A stretch of 64,000 nt of DNA from an uncultured Pelagibacteraceae bacterium (GCA_902611265.1 CACLYY010000004.1:19227-83226), one strand, 5' to 3'; shown: positions 25,928 to 35,367, counted from the stretch's first letter. Notes: generated by a model not told the origin, from the sequence alone. Program-made: numbers and translations.

Positions 25928-25955
25928 ACCTCACAATTCACATCAGAAAAAATTT

Positions 25956-27089
25956 ATGAGTAACTTGAATCAATTGAATAGTGTGCTTATTAAGAAAACT
26001 CTAAAGCTTGATTGTGGAAAGGAAATATCAAACTTCCCACTAGCTTATGAGACTTATGGAAATCTTAACGAAAATAAAGATAATGCTATATTAATTTTTC
26101 ATGCATTAACTGGCGATCAGTATGCCTCGGGCATAAATCCTGTAACAAATAAAGAAGGTTGGTGGAATTATGCGGTTGGTCCAGGAAAGCCATTCGATAC
26201 TGATAAATTTTTTATTATCTGTGCAAATGTCATTGGTGGTTGTATGGGATCTTATGGACCAGGATCTATAGATCCCTTGACTAATAAACCTTTAGGTACA
26301 AATTTTCCGGTTATTACCATTAACGATATGGTTAACGCTCAATACAACTTATTAGACCATTTTAAAATAGAAAAATTATTTGCAGTTGCTGGAGGTTCAA
26401 TGGGTGGGATGCAAGTTTTACAGTTTGTATCAAATTTTCCAAATAAAGCTAAAGTAGCTTTACCAATTGCTTGTACGGCTAGTCATTCAGCTCAAAATAT
26501 TGCTTTTAATGAACTTGGAAGACAGGCAATAATGTCTGATAGTAATTGGAAAGAGGGATTGTATAATGAGAAATCAATAAATCCTGATAAAGGTTTAGCT
26601 GTTGCTAGAATGGCTGCTCATATCACTTATTTATCAAAACAAGGTTTACAAGAAAAGTTTGGAAGAAATCTTCAAGAAAGATCTGATTTAAAATTTGGAT
26701 TTGATGCCGACTTTCAAATTGAAAGTTATTTGAGATACCAAGGCTCTGTATTTGTAGATAGATTTGATGCAAATAGTTATTTGTATATAACAAGAGCGAT
26801 GGATTATTTTGATTTAACAAAACAATTTGGTGGAAACCTGTCTAAAGCATTTAAAAATACCAAAACTAAATTTTTTATTATTTCCTTTACTTCTGATTGG
26901 TTATACCCAACATCTGAGAATAAGGATATTGTAATAGCACTAAATGCAATAGGTGCTGATGTTGGTTTTGTTGAAATTAAAACTGATAAAGGTCATGATT
27001 CCTTTTTATTAGACGTACCAGATTTTTTAAGCACTATTAAAAATTATTTAAACACAACTTATTCTAATATTAATGAAAGAAGAATTTAA
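25956..27089 (+). CDS. metX: Homoserine O-acetyltransferase
   Basis: Alpha/beta-hydrolase-fold acyltransferase, 377 residues. It activates homoserine for methionine synthesis. The nucleophile is S148 in [14 protein letters not shown]; the acid and base of the triad are in FTSDWLYP and [19 protein letters not shown] and [12 protein letters not shown] are the conserved substrate loops. MetX-fold enzymes can use acetyl- or succinyl-CoA, which cannot be settled here. Preceded by a SAM-II riboswitch, so expression should fall when SAM is plentiful. Overlaps metW by 17 bp. Confidence 0.95.
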   Translation: MSNLNQLNSVLIKKTLKLDCGKEISNFPLAYETYGNLNENKDNAILIFHALTGDQYASGINPVTNKEGWWNYAVGPGKPFDTDKFFIICANVIGGCMGSYGPGSIDPLTNKPLGTNFPVITINDMVNAQYNLLDHFKIEKLFAVAGGSMGGMQVLQFVSNFPNKAKVALPIACTASHSAQNIAFNELGRQAIMSDSNWKEGLYNEKSINPDKGLAVARMAAHITYLSKQGLQEKFGRNLQERSDLKFGFDADFQIESYLRYQGSVFVDRFDANSYLYITRAMDYFDLTKQFGGNLSKAFKNTKTKFFIISFTSDWLYPTSENKDIVIALNAIGADVGFVEIKTDKGHDSFLLDVPDFLSTIKNYLNTTYSNINERRI

Positions 27090-27669
27090 AGTTATATCTA
27101 AGTTTATTGAGGAAAAATCAAGAGTCTTAGATGTTGGATGTGGTGATGGAATTTTGATGGAATTTCTATCAAAAAATAAAGTAGTAGATATTAGAGGACT
27201 TGAAATTTCTAAAGAAAAAGTAAAAAAATGTTTGTCTAAAGGTCTAGCTGTTATTGAAGGCGATGCTGAAAATGATTTAAAACAATTTCCAGACTTATCA
27301 TTTGATTATGTAATATTGAGTCAAACGCTTCAAGCATTTATGAATCCAGAAAAAGTGATTGAAAATTTATTACGAGTAGGAAAAAAAGTAATTGTTACAA
27401 TTCCAAATTTTGGACATTGGAAAGTTAGATTAGATTTGCTATTTAAAGGAGAAATGCCAGTTACAAAGAATTTACCTTATCAATGGTATGATACCCCAAA
27501 CCTACATATGTGTACAATTCTAGATTTTTATAATTTTTGCAACAATAGGGGGATAAATATTTTTAAAACGATTTCATTAAATGGACAAACAATCTCAGAT
27601 ATCAAACGTTCAAATTTAAAATATAAAAACCTAATATCTGAGTTAGGTATATTTTTATTAGAAAAGTAA
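27073..27669 (+). CDS. metW: Methionine biosynthesis protein MetW
   Basis: A 198-residue methyltransferase-like protein with SAM-binding motif [16 protein letters not shown] at about 16-30 and the MetW family segments [36 protein letters not shown] and [12 protein letters not shown]. MetW is found paired with MetX across proteobacteria and is thought to be needed for, or to raise, homoserine acylation; its own reaction is not clear. The 17 bp overlap with metX implies coupled translation under the same riboswitch. Confidence 0.93.
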   Translation: MKEEFKVISKFIEEKSRVLDVGCGDGILMEFLSKNKVVDIRGLEISKEKVKKCLSKGLAVIEGDAENDLKQFPDLSFDYVILSQTLQAFMNPEKVIENLLRVGKKVIVTIPNFGHWKVRLDLLFKGEMPVTKNLPYQWYDTPNLHMCTILDFYNFCNNRGINIFKTISLNGQTISDIKRSNLKYKNLISELGIFLLEK

Positions 27670-27670
27670 A

Positions 27671-28390
27671 ATGAAAATAGAAATTATAAAATGTTTAGAA
27701 GATAATTTTTCATATTTATTAATTGATGAAGTAACTAAGACCGCTATTGTTGTGGATCCTAGTGAGTCAAAACCTATTATAGATAAAATCGAAAGTCTTA
27801 ATCTTAAATTAAAATTTATATTGAATACTCATCATCATTATGATCATGTAGGAGGAAATAAAGAACTTAAAAAATTATACGACGCTAAAGTAATTGGGTT
27901 TGATGAAGACAAACATAGGATTCCTGAAATAGATATTTGTTTAAAAAATAATGAAATCTGGAAAGATGGTATATTTGAAGCAAAGGTTTTTCATATTCCA
28001 GGACATACTTTAGGCCACATATGTTTTTATTTTTTTAAAGAAAATATACTTTTTTCTGGAGATACATTATTTTCTTTAGGTTGTGGGAGAGTATTTGAAG
28101 GAACTCATGAGCAAATGTTTAATTCTCTTCAGTTATTAAAAAATTTACCATCGAAGACAGAAATTTATTGTGGACATGAATACACATTAAAAAATTCAGA
28201 TTTTTGTTTAAAGTACGACTCAGAAAATAGTGCACTAATTTCAAAAATTGAATTTATAAAAAATCAATTGGCCAAAGGTCAGCCAACTATTCCAACAACA
28301 CTCGAAGAAGAGCTTAAAACTAATATTTTTTTAAGATCAAAAAATGTTGAAAACTTTTCAAAATTGAGAGATTTAAAGGATAATTTCTAA
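27671..28390 (+). CDS. gloB: Hydroxyacylglutathione hydrolase (glyoxalase II)
   Basis: Metallo-beta-lactamase-fold thioesterase, 239 residues. Metal ligands are in NTHHHYDHVGG, FHIPGHTLGHICF and FSGDTLFSLGCGRVFEG, with the last His in YCGHEYT, a segment specific to glyoxalase II. The C-terminal substrate-binding helix contains PTTLEEELKTNIFLR. It hydrolyses S-lactoylglutathione to lactate and glutathione in methylglyoxal detoxification. ATG is one base after the metW stop, so it belongs to the metX transcript. Confidence 0.93.
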   Translation: MKIEIIKCLEDNFSYLLIDEVTKTAIVVDPSESKPIIDKIESLNLKLKFILNTHHHYDHVGGNKELKKLYDAKVIGFDEDKHRIPEIDICLKNNEIWKDGIFEAKVFHIPGHTLGHICFYFFKENILFSGDTLFSLGCGRVFEGTHEQMFNSLQLLKNLPSKTEIYCGHEYTLKNSDFCLKYDSENSALISKIEFIKNQLAKGQPTIPTTLEEELKTNIFLRSKNVENFSKLRDLKDNF

Positions 28391-28400
28391 CTTATTCAGC

Positions 28401-28428
28401 TTGACTAAAATAAGGCCCTGACTATATT
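28401..28428 (+). promoter_or_regulatory. Candidate sigma70 promoter for rplU-rpmA-obgE
   Basis: TTGACT (28401-28406), 16 bp spacer, TATATT (28423-28428), in the 65 bp gap after gloB. The predicted start lies about 20 nt before the rplU ATG. A GC-rich patch (GGCCCTG) is in the spacer. Confidence 0.55.
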
Positions 28429-28455
28429 GCTGATAATTAAAAATTAGGATCATTA

Positions 28456-28866
28456 ATGTCATACGCAATTATACAAACAGGTGGAAAACAATACAAAGTA
28501 TCGGCTGGAGAGATTGTTAAAATTGAAAAATTGCCAGATTCTAATCCAGATACAAAAGTAGAATTTAAAGATATTTTAGCCTATGGAGATGATAAAAATA
28601 TTGAGTTAGGTGAACCAACAGTAAATGGAGCTAAAGTTGAAGCAGAATTATTAAAAAATGGTAAAGAAAGAACTGTTTTAATTTTCAAAAAAAGAAGAAG
28701 AAAAAATTCGAGACGAAAGAATGGACATAGACAGCAATTCTCGTTAATAAGAATTAATAAAATTTTTTCAAAAGATGGTAAAGTGCTATCAGAAGCTGAA
28801 AAAATGAAAAAAAAGGAAATTGCAGTTAAAGAAGCTAAAACAGAAAAAATTGAGGCTTCAAAATAA
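28456..28866 (+). CDS. rplU: 50S ribosomal protein L21
   Basis: At 136 residues it starts YAIIQTGGKQYKVSAGEI, the L21 signature, and has the basic RNA-binding FKKRRRKNSRRKNGHRQ stretch at about 76-92. The core is followed by a 30-residue Lys/Glu-rich tail (from about 105) that is longer than in E. coli L21 (103 residues) and common in alphaproteobacteria. It binds 23S rRNA near L20. ATG preceded by TTAGGATC. Paired with rpmA 11 bp downstream. Confidence 0.97.
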   Translation: MSYAIIQTGGKQYKVSAGEIVKIEKLPDSNPDTKVEFKDILAYGDDKNIELGEPTVNGAKVEAELLKNGKERTVLIFKKRRRKNSRRKNGHRQQFSLIRINKIFSKDGKVLSEAEKMKKKEIAVKEAKTEKIEASK

Positions 28867-28877
28867 ATAGGTAATTT

Positions 28878-29132
28878 ATGGCAACAAAAAAAGCAGGTGG
28901 ATCATCAAGGAACGGAAGAGATAGCGCTGGTCGTAGATTAGGAGTAAAAAAATATGGTGGTCAACTAGTTGTTCCTGGCAATATTATTGTTAGACAAAGA
29001 GGTACTAAAATATTTCCTGGAGAAAATGTTGGAATGGGTAAAGACCATTCAATTTTTTCTGTTGTTAAAGGAAAAGTAATTTTTAAAAAAAGCAAGTCAG
29101 ACAGAACTTACGTTTCAGTAAAGCCTAATTAA
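28878..29132 (+). CDS. rpmA: 50S ribosomal protein L27
   Basis: The 84-residue protein starts [21 protein letters not shown], the flexible N-terminus that reaches the peptidyl-transferase centre, and continues with [20 protein letters not shown]. No cleaved N-terminal extension of the Firmicutes type is present. The rplU-rpmA-obgE order is universal in proteobacteria. Confidence 0.97.
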   Translation: MATKKAGGSSRNGRDSAGRRLGVKKYGGQLVVPGNIIVRQRGTKIFPGENVGMGKDHSIFSVVKGKVIFKKSKSDRTYVSVKPN

Positions 29133-29135
29133 TAG

Positions 29136-29154
29136 ACAGATAATTAACATCTGT
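29136..29154. repeat. Short inverted repeat before obgE
   Basis: ACAGAT and ATCTGT separated by AATTAAC form a 6 bp stem 6 nt before the obgE ATG. No T run follows on the plus strand, so it is not a convincing terminator; it could affect obgE translation or mRNA ends, or be chance. Confidence 0.35.
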
Positions 29155-29160
29155 AAAATC

Positions 29161-30144
29161 ATGAAATTTCTCGATCAAGTAAAGATATATGTAAAAGCCG
29201 GAGACGGTGGGTCTGGATCTCCCAGTTTCAGAAGAGAAAAATTTATTGAATTCGGAGGACCTGATGGAGGTGATGGAGGTAAAGGTGGTTCTGTAATGTT
29301 AGTGTCAGAAAGAAATTTAAACACATTAATTGATTTTAGATATCAACAACACTTCAAAGCTGAAAGAGGTAGAGATGGTAGTGGAAAAAATAAGACAGGC
29401 AGAGGTGGAGAAAATTTATACTTAAAAGTACCAATTGGAACTCAAGTATTTGAAGAAGATAATAAAACGCTAATATTTGATTTTAAAAAAGAAAATGAGG
29501 AATTTGTTGCAGCAATTGGTGGTAAGGGAGGATTTGGCAACACAAGATTTAAATCATCAACTAATAGAGCTCCAAAAAAATTTACCAAAGGAACAATTGG
29601 TGAAGAATTCTGGATATGGCTACAACTTAAAACAATCGCAGATATAGGAATTATAGGTTTGCCTAATGCGGGCAAGTCAAGCTTATTAGCTTCATTAACA
29701 AGTGCAACTCCTAAAATTGCAAATTACAAATTTACAACTCTTAATCCAAATCTTGGGGTTGCAATATACGATGATAAAGAAATAACTTTGGCTGATATTC
29801 CAGGATTAATTGAAGGAGCACATAAAGGTACGGGATTAGGTATTAAATTTTTAAAACATATAGAGAGATGTAAAGTATTATTACATTTAATCGATATTTC
29901 AGAAAAAAATTTGGTCAATTCATATAGTCAAGTTAGAGAGGAGATGGCAAAATATAGTTCAGAACTTCTAAAAAAGCAGGAAATAATTGTATTTAATAAG
30001 ACAGATCTAATTGATGATGAAGAAAAAAATAAAAAAATAAAAGAATTTCATGAAACTATAAAGAAAATTACTTTTGAAACATCAACACTCGATAAAAAAT
30101 CTGTATCTGATATTAAATCAAAATTACTTAATTATGTATCTTAA
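29161..30144 (+). CDS. obgE: Obg-family GTPase
   Basis: A 327-residue protein with the N-terminal glycine-rich Obg fold (about 1-157: GDGGSGSPSFRREKFIEFGGPDGG and later repeats) and a GTPase domain: G1 GLPNAGKSSLLAS, G3 DIPGLIEGAHKGTGLG and G4 FNKTDLI. It acts in 50S ribosome assembly and stress signalling. It ends soon after the G domain, so the C-terminal OCT domain of Gram-positive Obg is missing, as in many alphaproteobacteria. It overlaps proB by 11 bp. Confidence 0.95.
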   Translation: MKFLDQVKIYVKAGDGGSGSPSFRREKFIEFGGPDGGDGGKGGSVMLVSERNLNTLIDFRYQQHFKAERGRDGSGKNKTGRGGENLYLKVPIGTQVFEEDNKTLIFDFKKENEEFVAAIGGKGGFGNTRFKSSTNRAPKKFTKGTIGEEFWIWLQLKTIADIGIIGLPNAGKSSLLASLTSATPKIANYKFTTLNPNLGVAIYDDKEITLADIPGLIEGAHKGTGLGIKFLKHIERCKVLLHLIDISEKNLVNSYSQVREEMAKYSSELLKKQEIIVFNKTDLIDDEEKNKKIKEFHETIKKITFETSTLDKKSVSDIKSKLLNYVS

Positions 30145-31243
30145 AGACTCAAAAACAGTTGTTATAAAGATTGGATCATCTTTATTAATTAATGACAAAA
30201 AAATTGTCAGAGAAAAATGGCTGACAGAATTTGCAAAAGATGTTCAATATCTCAAAAAATTAAAAAAAAATATCATTTTAGTAAGTTCAGGAGCAATAGC
30301 TCTTGGTTGTAAAAAATTAAAACTAAGTAAAAAAAAATTAAAACTTGATAAAAGCCAAGCTGTAGCTTCAATTGGACAAATTGAATTAATGAATCTTTTT
30401 AAAAAAACTTTCAATAAGTCAAAAATAAATCTTTCACAAATTTTACTTACACTTGAGGATACAGAAAAAAGACGGAGAGCAATAAATGCTAAAAGAACCT
30501 TTGAAAATTTATTTGATCTTGGTTTTATACCTGTAGTAAATGAAAATGATAGTATTGCTACCTCTGAAATAAAATACGGAGATAATGATAGGTTGGCATC
30601 AAGGGTCGCTCAGATATCCGGCGCAGATTGTTTAATTTTATTCTCTGATGTCAATGGCCTTTACTCAAAAGATCCAAAATTAGATAAAAAAGCAAAACTA
30701 ATCTATGAAATAAAAAGTATTGATCAAAAAATAGAAAGATTGGCTACACAAAAAACTGGTGAATTTGGATCTGGAGGAATGAAGACAAAGATTGATGCTG
30801 CTAAAATTTGTCAATTTTCGGGATGTCATATGGCAATAGCTAATGGTTTAATAAATAGGCCAATACAAAAAATTTTAACTAAAAATAAATGTACATGGTT
30901 TTTGCCTAAAATCTCAAAACTGGATGCTAGAAAAAGATGGATAATAAGTTCAATTTCTCCTAAGGGAAAAATAATAATTGATGAAGGTGCTTTATCAGCT
31001 CTGAATAATGGCAAAAGCCTGTTGGCTGCTGGGATTAAAGATGTTCAAGGTAGTTTTAATAAAGGCGATCATATTAAAATTCTTAATAATAGTATGACTG
31101 AATTTGCCAGAGGTTTGAGCAGTTTCTCCTCTGATGAAATTTTAAAAATTAAAGGAAAGCACTCTAATAAAATAAATGATATTTTGGGTTATGTTTCAAA
31201 ATCCGAAGTTATTCATAAAGATGACATGGTATTAATAAAATGA
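30134..31243 (+). CDS. proB: Glutamate 5-kinase
   Basis: First step of proline synthesis: phosphorylates glutamate with ATP. The amino-acid-kinase domain (about 1-250) has TVVIKIGSSLL, LVSSGAIALG, NENDSIAT, YGDNDRLASRVAQ and GTGGMKTK-like GSGGMKTKIDAA. The C-terminal PUA domain (about 275-370) is present. The frame is open upstream to 30074, but that would overlap obgE by 71 bp. ATG at 30134 gives 370 residues, the family norm, with an 11 bp overlap. It couples to proA by ATGA. Confidence 0.95.
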   Translation: MYLKDSKTVVIKIGSSLLINDKKIVREKWLTEFAKDVQYLKKLKKNIILVSSGAIALGCKKLKLSKKKLKLDKSQAVASIGQIELMNLFKKTFNKSKINLSQILLTLEDTEKRRRAINAKRTFENLFDLGFIPVVNENDSIATSEIKYGDNDRLASRVAQISGADCLILFSDVNGLYSKDPKLDKKAKLIYEIKSIDQKIERLATQKTGEFGSGGMKTKIDAAKICQFSGCHMAIANGLINRPIQKILTKNKCTWFLPKISKLDARKRWIISSISPKGKIIIDEGALSALNNGKSLLAAGIKDVQGSFNKGDHIKILNNSMTEFARGLSSFSSDEILKIKGKHSNKINDILGYVSKSEVIHKDDMVLIK

Positions 31244-32487
31244 GCAAATACTTAGAAAAAATTGGTTTAAATGCGAAAATTGCCTTTGAAAACAAAATAA
31301 GTAAAAAAAAAAAGAATAAAGTATTAAATTATTATGCTGAACTTATCTCAAAGAATCAAAATAAAATTCTAATTGAAAATTCCAAAGATATAAAAGTTGC
31401 TAAATCTAAAAAATTAAAAGAGAATTTAATAAAAAGACTCGCTCTTAATAACGAAAAAATAAAATCGATAATTAAATCAATTAAAATAATTGCGAATTTT
31501 AAAGATCCAGTGGATGTAGATCTAGAAACTTGGAAGAGGCCAAATGGTTTAAAAATTAAGAAAGTATCAGTTCCAATTGGAATTATTGGTATAATCTATG
31601 AAAGTAGACCAAATGTTACATCGGATGTATCTACACTTTGTTTTAAATCTGGAAACTGTGTCATTTTAAGAGGAGGTTCCGAGGCTTATTTTAGTAATAA
31701 AATTTTAGCTCACCTTTTTAGAAAATCTCTAGAAAAAAATAAAATAAATAAAAATTTTGTTCAATTCATTGAAAATAAAAAAAGAAAGCTAGTGGACTAT
31801 ATGCTTTCAAAAATGACTAAATACATAGATGTTATAATTCCAAGGGGTGGAAAAAGTCTTGTTAAAAAGGTACAAGAACTTTCATCCGTACCTGTTATTG
31901 GACATCTCGAAGGTATTTGTCACACATATGTTGATAAAGATGCGAATATATCAATGGCAAAAAAGATATTAGTTAATGCCAAAATGCGTAATACTAGTAT
32001 TTGTGGAGCTACTGAGACACTATTAATACATAAAAATAAGTCAAAAAATGTAAATGAGATTTTAAATGAATTGAGTGAAAAAGGTTGTTTAATTTATGCT
32101 GATAAAAAAATCTCTAAATTATTTAAAGGAAAATCAAAATTAGCAAATAATAAAACTTGGGCTAAAGAACATTTATCAGCTAAAATTTCAGTAAAATTAG
32201 TTGACGACATTCATTATGCAGTTAGTCATATCAATAAATTTGGAACAATGCATACAGATGCAATAATTACAAACAATAATCATTCTGCAAAATATTTTTT
32301 AAAAAATGTTAAAAGTTCTATCGCAATTCATAATTCATCAACACAATATGCAGATGGTGGTGAGTTTGGTTATGGTGGTGAGGTAGGAATTTCAACAAAT
32401 AAACTCCCACCAAGAGGTCCTGTAGGACTCAACCAGCTTGTAAGCTATAAATATGAAATATATGGATCTGGTCAGACAAGAAAGTAG
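31240..32487 (+). CDS. proA: Gamma-glutamyl phosphate reductase
   Basis: NADPH-dependent reduction of gamma-glutamyl phosphate to glutamate semialdehyde, second step of proline synthesis. The 415 residues belong to the aldehyde dehydrogenase superfamily: IGIIYESRPNVTSDV, the catalytic Cys in NTSICGATETLL, and the C-terminal SSTQYADGGEFGYGGEVGIST. Start shares ATGA with the proB stop (4 bp overlap), so the two are co-translated and may channel the labile acyl phosphate. Confidence 0.95.
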   Translation: MSKYLEKIGLNAKIAFENKISKKKKNKVLNYYAELISKNQNKILIENSKDIKVAKSKKLKENLIKRLALNNEKIKSIIKSIKIIANFKDPVDVDLETWKRPNGLKIKKVSVPIGIIGIIYESRPNVTSDVSTLCFKSGNCVILRGGSEAYFSNKILAHLFRKSLEKNKINKNFVQFIENKKRKLVDYMLSKMTKYIDVIIPRGGKSLVKKVQELSSVPVIGHLEGICHTYVDKDANISMAKKILVNAKMRNTSICGATETLLIHKNKSKNVNEILNELSEKGCLIYADKKISKLFKGKSKLANNKTWAKEHLSAKISVKLVDDIHYAVSHINKFGTMHTDAIITNNNHSAKYFLKNVKSSIAIHNSSTQYADGGEFGYGGEVGISTNKLPPRGPVGLNQLVSYKYEIYGSGQTRK

Positions 32488-32998
32488 AAAAAAAATAGGA
32501 ATTCTTGGTGGTACATTTGATCCAGCTCACAGAGGACATTTAAGTATTTCAAAAGAAGCAAAAAAAAGATTTGGTCTAGATAAAGTTATTTGGGCTGTAA
32601 CTAAAAAAAATCCTTTTAAAGGTAAAAGTAATTTGAATTTAGATAAAAGAATAAAATATGCAAAAAAAATAAACAAAAATAATTTGTTTATTAAAGTTAA
32701 ATATTTTGAAAATATAATTAAATCTAATCGAACTATTGACTTAATCAAATATATTAAAAGAAAAAATAAAAATGCTGAAATTTATTTTATTATGGGGGCT
32801 GATAGTTTAATTAATTTTCACAAATGGAAAAATTCAGACTTAATCTTGGGTATTTGCCATATACTTGTTTTTGATAGAGATAAATATAAGGCAAAATCAT
32901 TGAATTCTGTAAGCTATAAAAAATATAGTAACAAAAGCATAGAATTTATTAGATTTAAGAAAGTCAATATTTCATCTTCTAAATTAAGAAAAATTTGA
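32453..32998 (+). CDS. nadD: Nicotinate-nucleotide adenylyltransferase
   Basis: Adenylates nicotinate mononucleotide in NAD synthesis. The 181 residues show the nucleotidylyltransferase signature LGGTFDPAHRGHL at about 18-30, IMGADSLINFHKWKN, and the C-terminal ISSSKLRK. The protein is shorter than E. coli NadD (213) and appears cut close to the ISSTxIR motif, dropping the usual C-terminal helix. ATG at 32453 or 32462 are both possible; either overlaps the proA end (by 35 or 26 bp). Confidence 0.88.
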   Translation: MKYMDLVRQESRKKIGILGGTFDPAHRGHLSISKEAKKRFGLDKVIWAVTKKNPFKGKSNLNLDKRIKYAKKINKNNLFIKVKYFENIIKSNRTIDLIKYIKRKNKNAEIYFIMGADSLINFHKWKNSDLILGICHILVFDRDKYKAKSLNSVSYKKYSNKSIEFIRFKKVNISSSKLRKI

Positions 32999-33015
32999 TA
33001 CTCTAAAATCAATTA

Positions 33016-33366
33016 ATGGATAATATCTCTTCTCTTCACAAAGATATAATTAATCTTTTAGACTCAAATAAAGCATTAGATATTGTATCAATAGATTTAG
33101 ATGGAAAATCGTCAATTGCAGATCAAATGATAATTGCTAGTGGAACTTCCTCTAGACACATTCAAGCATTGTCAGAGCAAGTTTATGAATTTTTAAAAAA
33201 GAATGGTGTTCATAACTGTAAAATTGAAGGAACAGAAAGCAATGATTGGAAACTAGTTGATGGAATAGATCTTATTATCCATATTTTTAATCCTGAAAAA
33301 AGAAAATTTTATGAATTAGAGAAAATATGGTCTGAGCTGATACCTAAAGAAAAAGTAATTATATGA
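33016..33366 (+). CDS. rsfS: Ribosome silencing factor RsfS
   Basis: A 116-residue protein of the DUF143/Iojap family: DIVSIDLDGKSSIADQMIIASGTSSRHIQALSEQV is near-diagnostic, with the later EGTESNDWKLVDGIDLIIHIF. It binds ribosomal protein L14 and blocks 30S-50S joining in starvation. In many bacteria rlmH follows; here ctpA starts at once, with a 4 bp overlap (ATGA), so rlmH has been lost or moved. Confidence 0.93.
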   Translation: MDNISSLHKDIINLLDSNKALDIVSIDLDGKSSIADQMIIASGTSSRHIQALSEQVYEFLKKNGVHNCKIEGTESNDWKLVDGIDLIIHIFNPEKRKFYELEKIWSELIPKEKVII

Positions 33367-34505
33367 AAAGAAAGTTATATTTATATCCATTTTTTTTACT
33401 AATTTTTTTTTTTCAAACCAATTTAGTTAATTCTTCTGAAGACAATGTATATAAAAAAATTGATATTTTCTCAGAAGTTCTAGATAAAATTAATAAAGAA
33501 TTTGTTGATGAAGTAAATCAAAGTGAAGCAATGGACGCAGCGATTAATGGTGTGCTGCAGTCACTAGATCCATACTCTGCATATATGACTCCAGAATTAT
33601 ATGAAAGTATGCAAACAGAAACTAGTGGTGAATTTGGCGGATTAGGAATTGAAGTAAGTATGGAAGCTGGAGTAATTAAAGTTATAACACCTATGGATGA
33701 CTCGCCAGCAGCTGAGGCTGGAGTAAAAGCTGGAGATTACATAGTAAAAATTAATGACATTCAAGTACAAGGTAAATCTTTAAGTGAAGCAGTTGATATT
33801 ATGAGAGGACCTGTGGGAACAGATATAGAAATAACTGTTCGAAGAAGAGGAGAAAGAAAAGCATTAATTTTTAACATAACAAGAGAAAAAATTAAAGTAG
33901 CTTCAGTTAAATCTGAAATTTTAGATAATCAAACTGGATATCTTAGACTTACATCATTTAATGAAAATAGTGGTGATCAAATTAAAGATAAAATTAAAGA
34001 ATTTAAACAAAATGATAAAATTAAAAATTATATTTTAGATTTAAGAAATAATCCTGGTGGTTTACTTTCTCAAGCAATCAAAATCACAGATTTTTTTATT
34101 GATAGTGGAGAAATTGTATCAACTAAAAGTAGGAGAAAATATGAAAGTAGAAAGTTTTTTGCTAGAACAGGTGATTTGATAAATGGAGATACCATTGTTG
34201 TTCTAATAAATTATGGTTCTGCCTCAGCATCTGAAATAGTAGCAGGTGCTCTTAAAGATCATAAAAGGGCAATAATAATTGGAGAAAATAGTTATGGCAA
34301 AGGATCTGTGCAATCTATCATTCCTTTAAAAAATAAAGGCGCAATTAGACTAACAGTTTCTAAATATTATTTACCCTCGGGAAAATCTATATCTGATGTA
34401 GGTGTGTCACCTGACATTGAGGTTGTAGAGGGATCTGATGGTTTTAGATTTAATACGGATACAGATAATCAACTTCAATACGCTCTTAAACTTCTTAACG
34501 GTTAG
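33363..34505 (+). CDS. ctpA: Carboxy-terminal processing protease (S41 family)
   Basis: A periplasmic serine protease of 380 residues. A signal peptide covers about residues 1-24. A PDZ domain follows (about 85-170: GGLGIEVSMEAGVIKV and ADYI-like AGDYIVKIN). The S41 catalytic domain has LRNNPGGLL, the nucleophile Ser in YGSASASEIVAGALKD and the general-base Lys in NSYGKGSVQSIIPL. It trims or degrades envelope proteins from the C-terminus. Alphaproteobacterial neighbours rlmH and an M23 peptidase (EnvC) are missing between rsfS and this gene. Confidence 0.93.
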   Translation: MKRKLYLYPFFLLIFFFQTNLVNSSEDNVYKKIDIFSEVLDKINKEFVDEVNQSEAMDAAINGVLQSLDPYSAYMTPELYESMQTETSGEFGGLGIEVSMEAGVIKVITPMDDSPAAEAGVKAGDYIVKINDIQVQGKSLSEAVDIMRGPVGTDIEITVRRRGERKALIFNITREKIKVASVKSEILDNQTGYLRLTSFNENSGDQIKDKIKEFKQNDKIKNYILDLRNNPGGLLSQAIKITDFFIDSGEIVSTKSRRKYESRKFFARTGDLINGDTIVVLINYGSASASEIVAGALKDHKRAIIIGENSYGKGSVQSIIPLKNKGAIRLTVSKYYLPSGKSISDVGVSPDIEVVEGSDGFRFNTDTDNQLQYALKLLNG

Positions 34506-34506
34506 A

Positions 34507-34986
34507 ATGATTGATAAATACAAAAATTTGCCACTCCGAAGTGGCGTTGGGATAGTTGTTTTAAATAGAGAAAATAAAGTTTTTGTGGCAAAAAGAATAG
34601 ATAATAAAAAAGACTTTTGGCAAATGCCACAGGGAGGAGTTGATAAGGGAGAAGATCTTTATGAGGCCGCCATTAGGGAATTAAATGAAGAAACTAGTAT
34701 TAAGTCAGTAACTTTAATAAAAAAGATAGATAGTTTATTGACATACCACTTACCAGATGAACTCTTGGGGATAATCTGGAAGGGTAAATACAAAGGACAA
34801 ATACAGCAATGGTATATAATGAGATTCGATGGTGACGAAAATGAAATAAATATTAAAACTAAAAACCCAGAGTTTCTTGAATGGAAGTGGGTTGATATAG
34901 ATGAAATTACTAAATTAGTTGTAAATTTTAAACTTCATGTATATGAAAAAATTCAGCAGGAAGTAAAAAAAATATTAATTAATTGA
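34507..34986 (+). CDS. rppH: RNA pyrophosphohydrolase (Nudix)
   Basis: A 159-residue Nudix hydrolase that removes pyrophosphate from 5'-triphosphate mRNA and so starts decay. It contains the full Nudix box beginning GGVDKGEDLYEAAIREL and ending NEETSI (residues 43-65), preceded by DFWQMPQ, as in RppH. The frame is open upstream inside ctpA, but ATG at 34507, one base after the ctpA stop, begins with YKNLPLRSGVGIVV as expected. The C-terminus overlaps the end of atpC, on the other strand, by 12 bp. Confidence 0.93.
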   Translation: MIDKYKNLPLRSGVGIVVLNRENKVFVAKRIDNKKDFWQMPQGGVDKGEDLYEAAIRELNEETSIKSVTLIKKIDSLLTYHLPDELLGIIWKGKYKGQIQQWYIMRFDGDENEINIKTKNPEFLEWKWVDIDEITKLVVNFKLHVYEKIQQEVKKILIN

Positions 34987-35366
34987 CTTTAATACTTCAA
35001 TTTTCTGATCTAATAAATATTTTTCTTGATCACTAATTTCAGAGTTACCAAGCTCCTCTTCAGCTGATTTCTGAATTTCAGATATTTTTCCTTTATCAAT
35101 ATCTTTTAAATTTAAAATAAGACTAGTTAATATAGAGAGATTATTATTTTTAAACTCAATTATACCATCATTTACATAGTAGCTATCCTCTCCAGATTTT
35201 GAAAAGACTTTGATAATCCCTGGTTTTAAAAATGAAATGATAGAAATATGATCCTTTAAAATTCCAATCTCACCTTCATATGCTGGCACTACTACTTCAG
35301 TCACATCATCTTTTAATAAAAAAGACTTTTCAGGGTTAACTATTTCTAATGAATATTCCTCGCTCA

Positions 35367-35367
<1 letters not shown>
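34975..35367 (-). CDS. atpC: ATP synthase F1 epsilon subunit
   Basis: A 130-residue central-stalk protein. The N-terminal beta-sandwich (about 1-85: YEGEIGILKDHISIISFLKPG is the signature) is followed by a C-terminal helical pair (about 90-130) able to act as a brake on hydrolysis. In alphaproteobacteria, inhibition is thought to depend mostly on zeta, also encoded in this window. Last gene of atpHAGDC; its start shares one base with the atpD stop. Confidence 0.93.
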
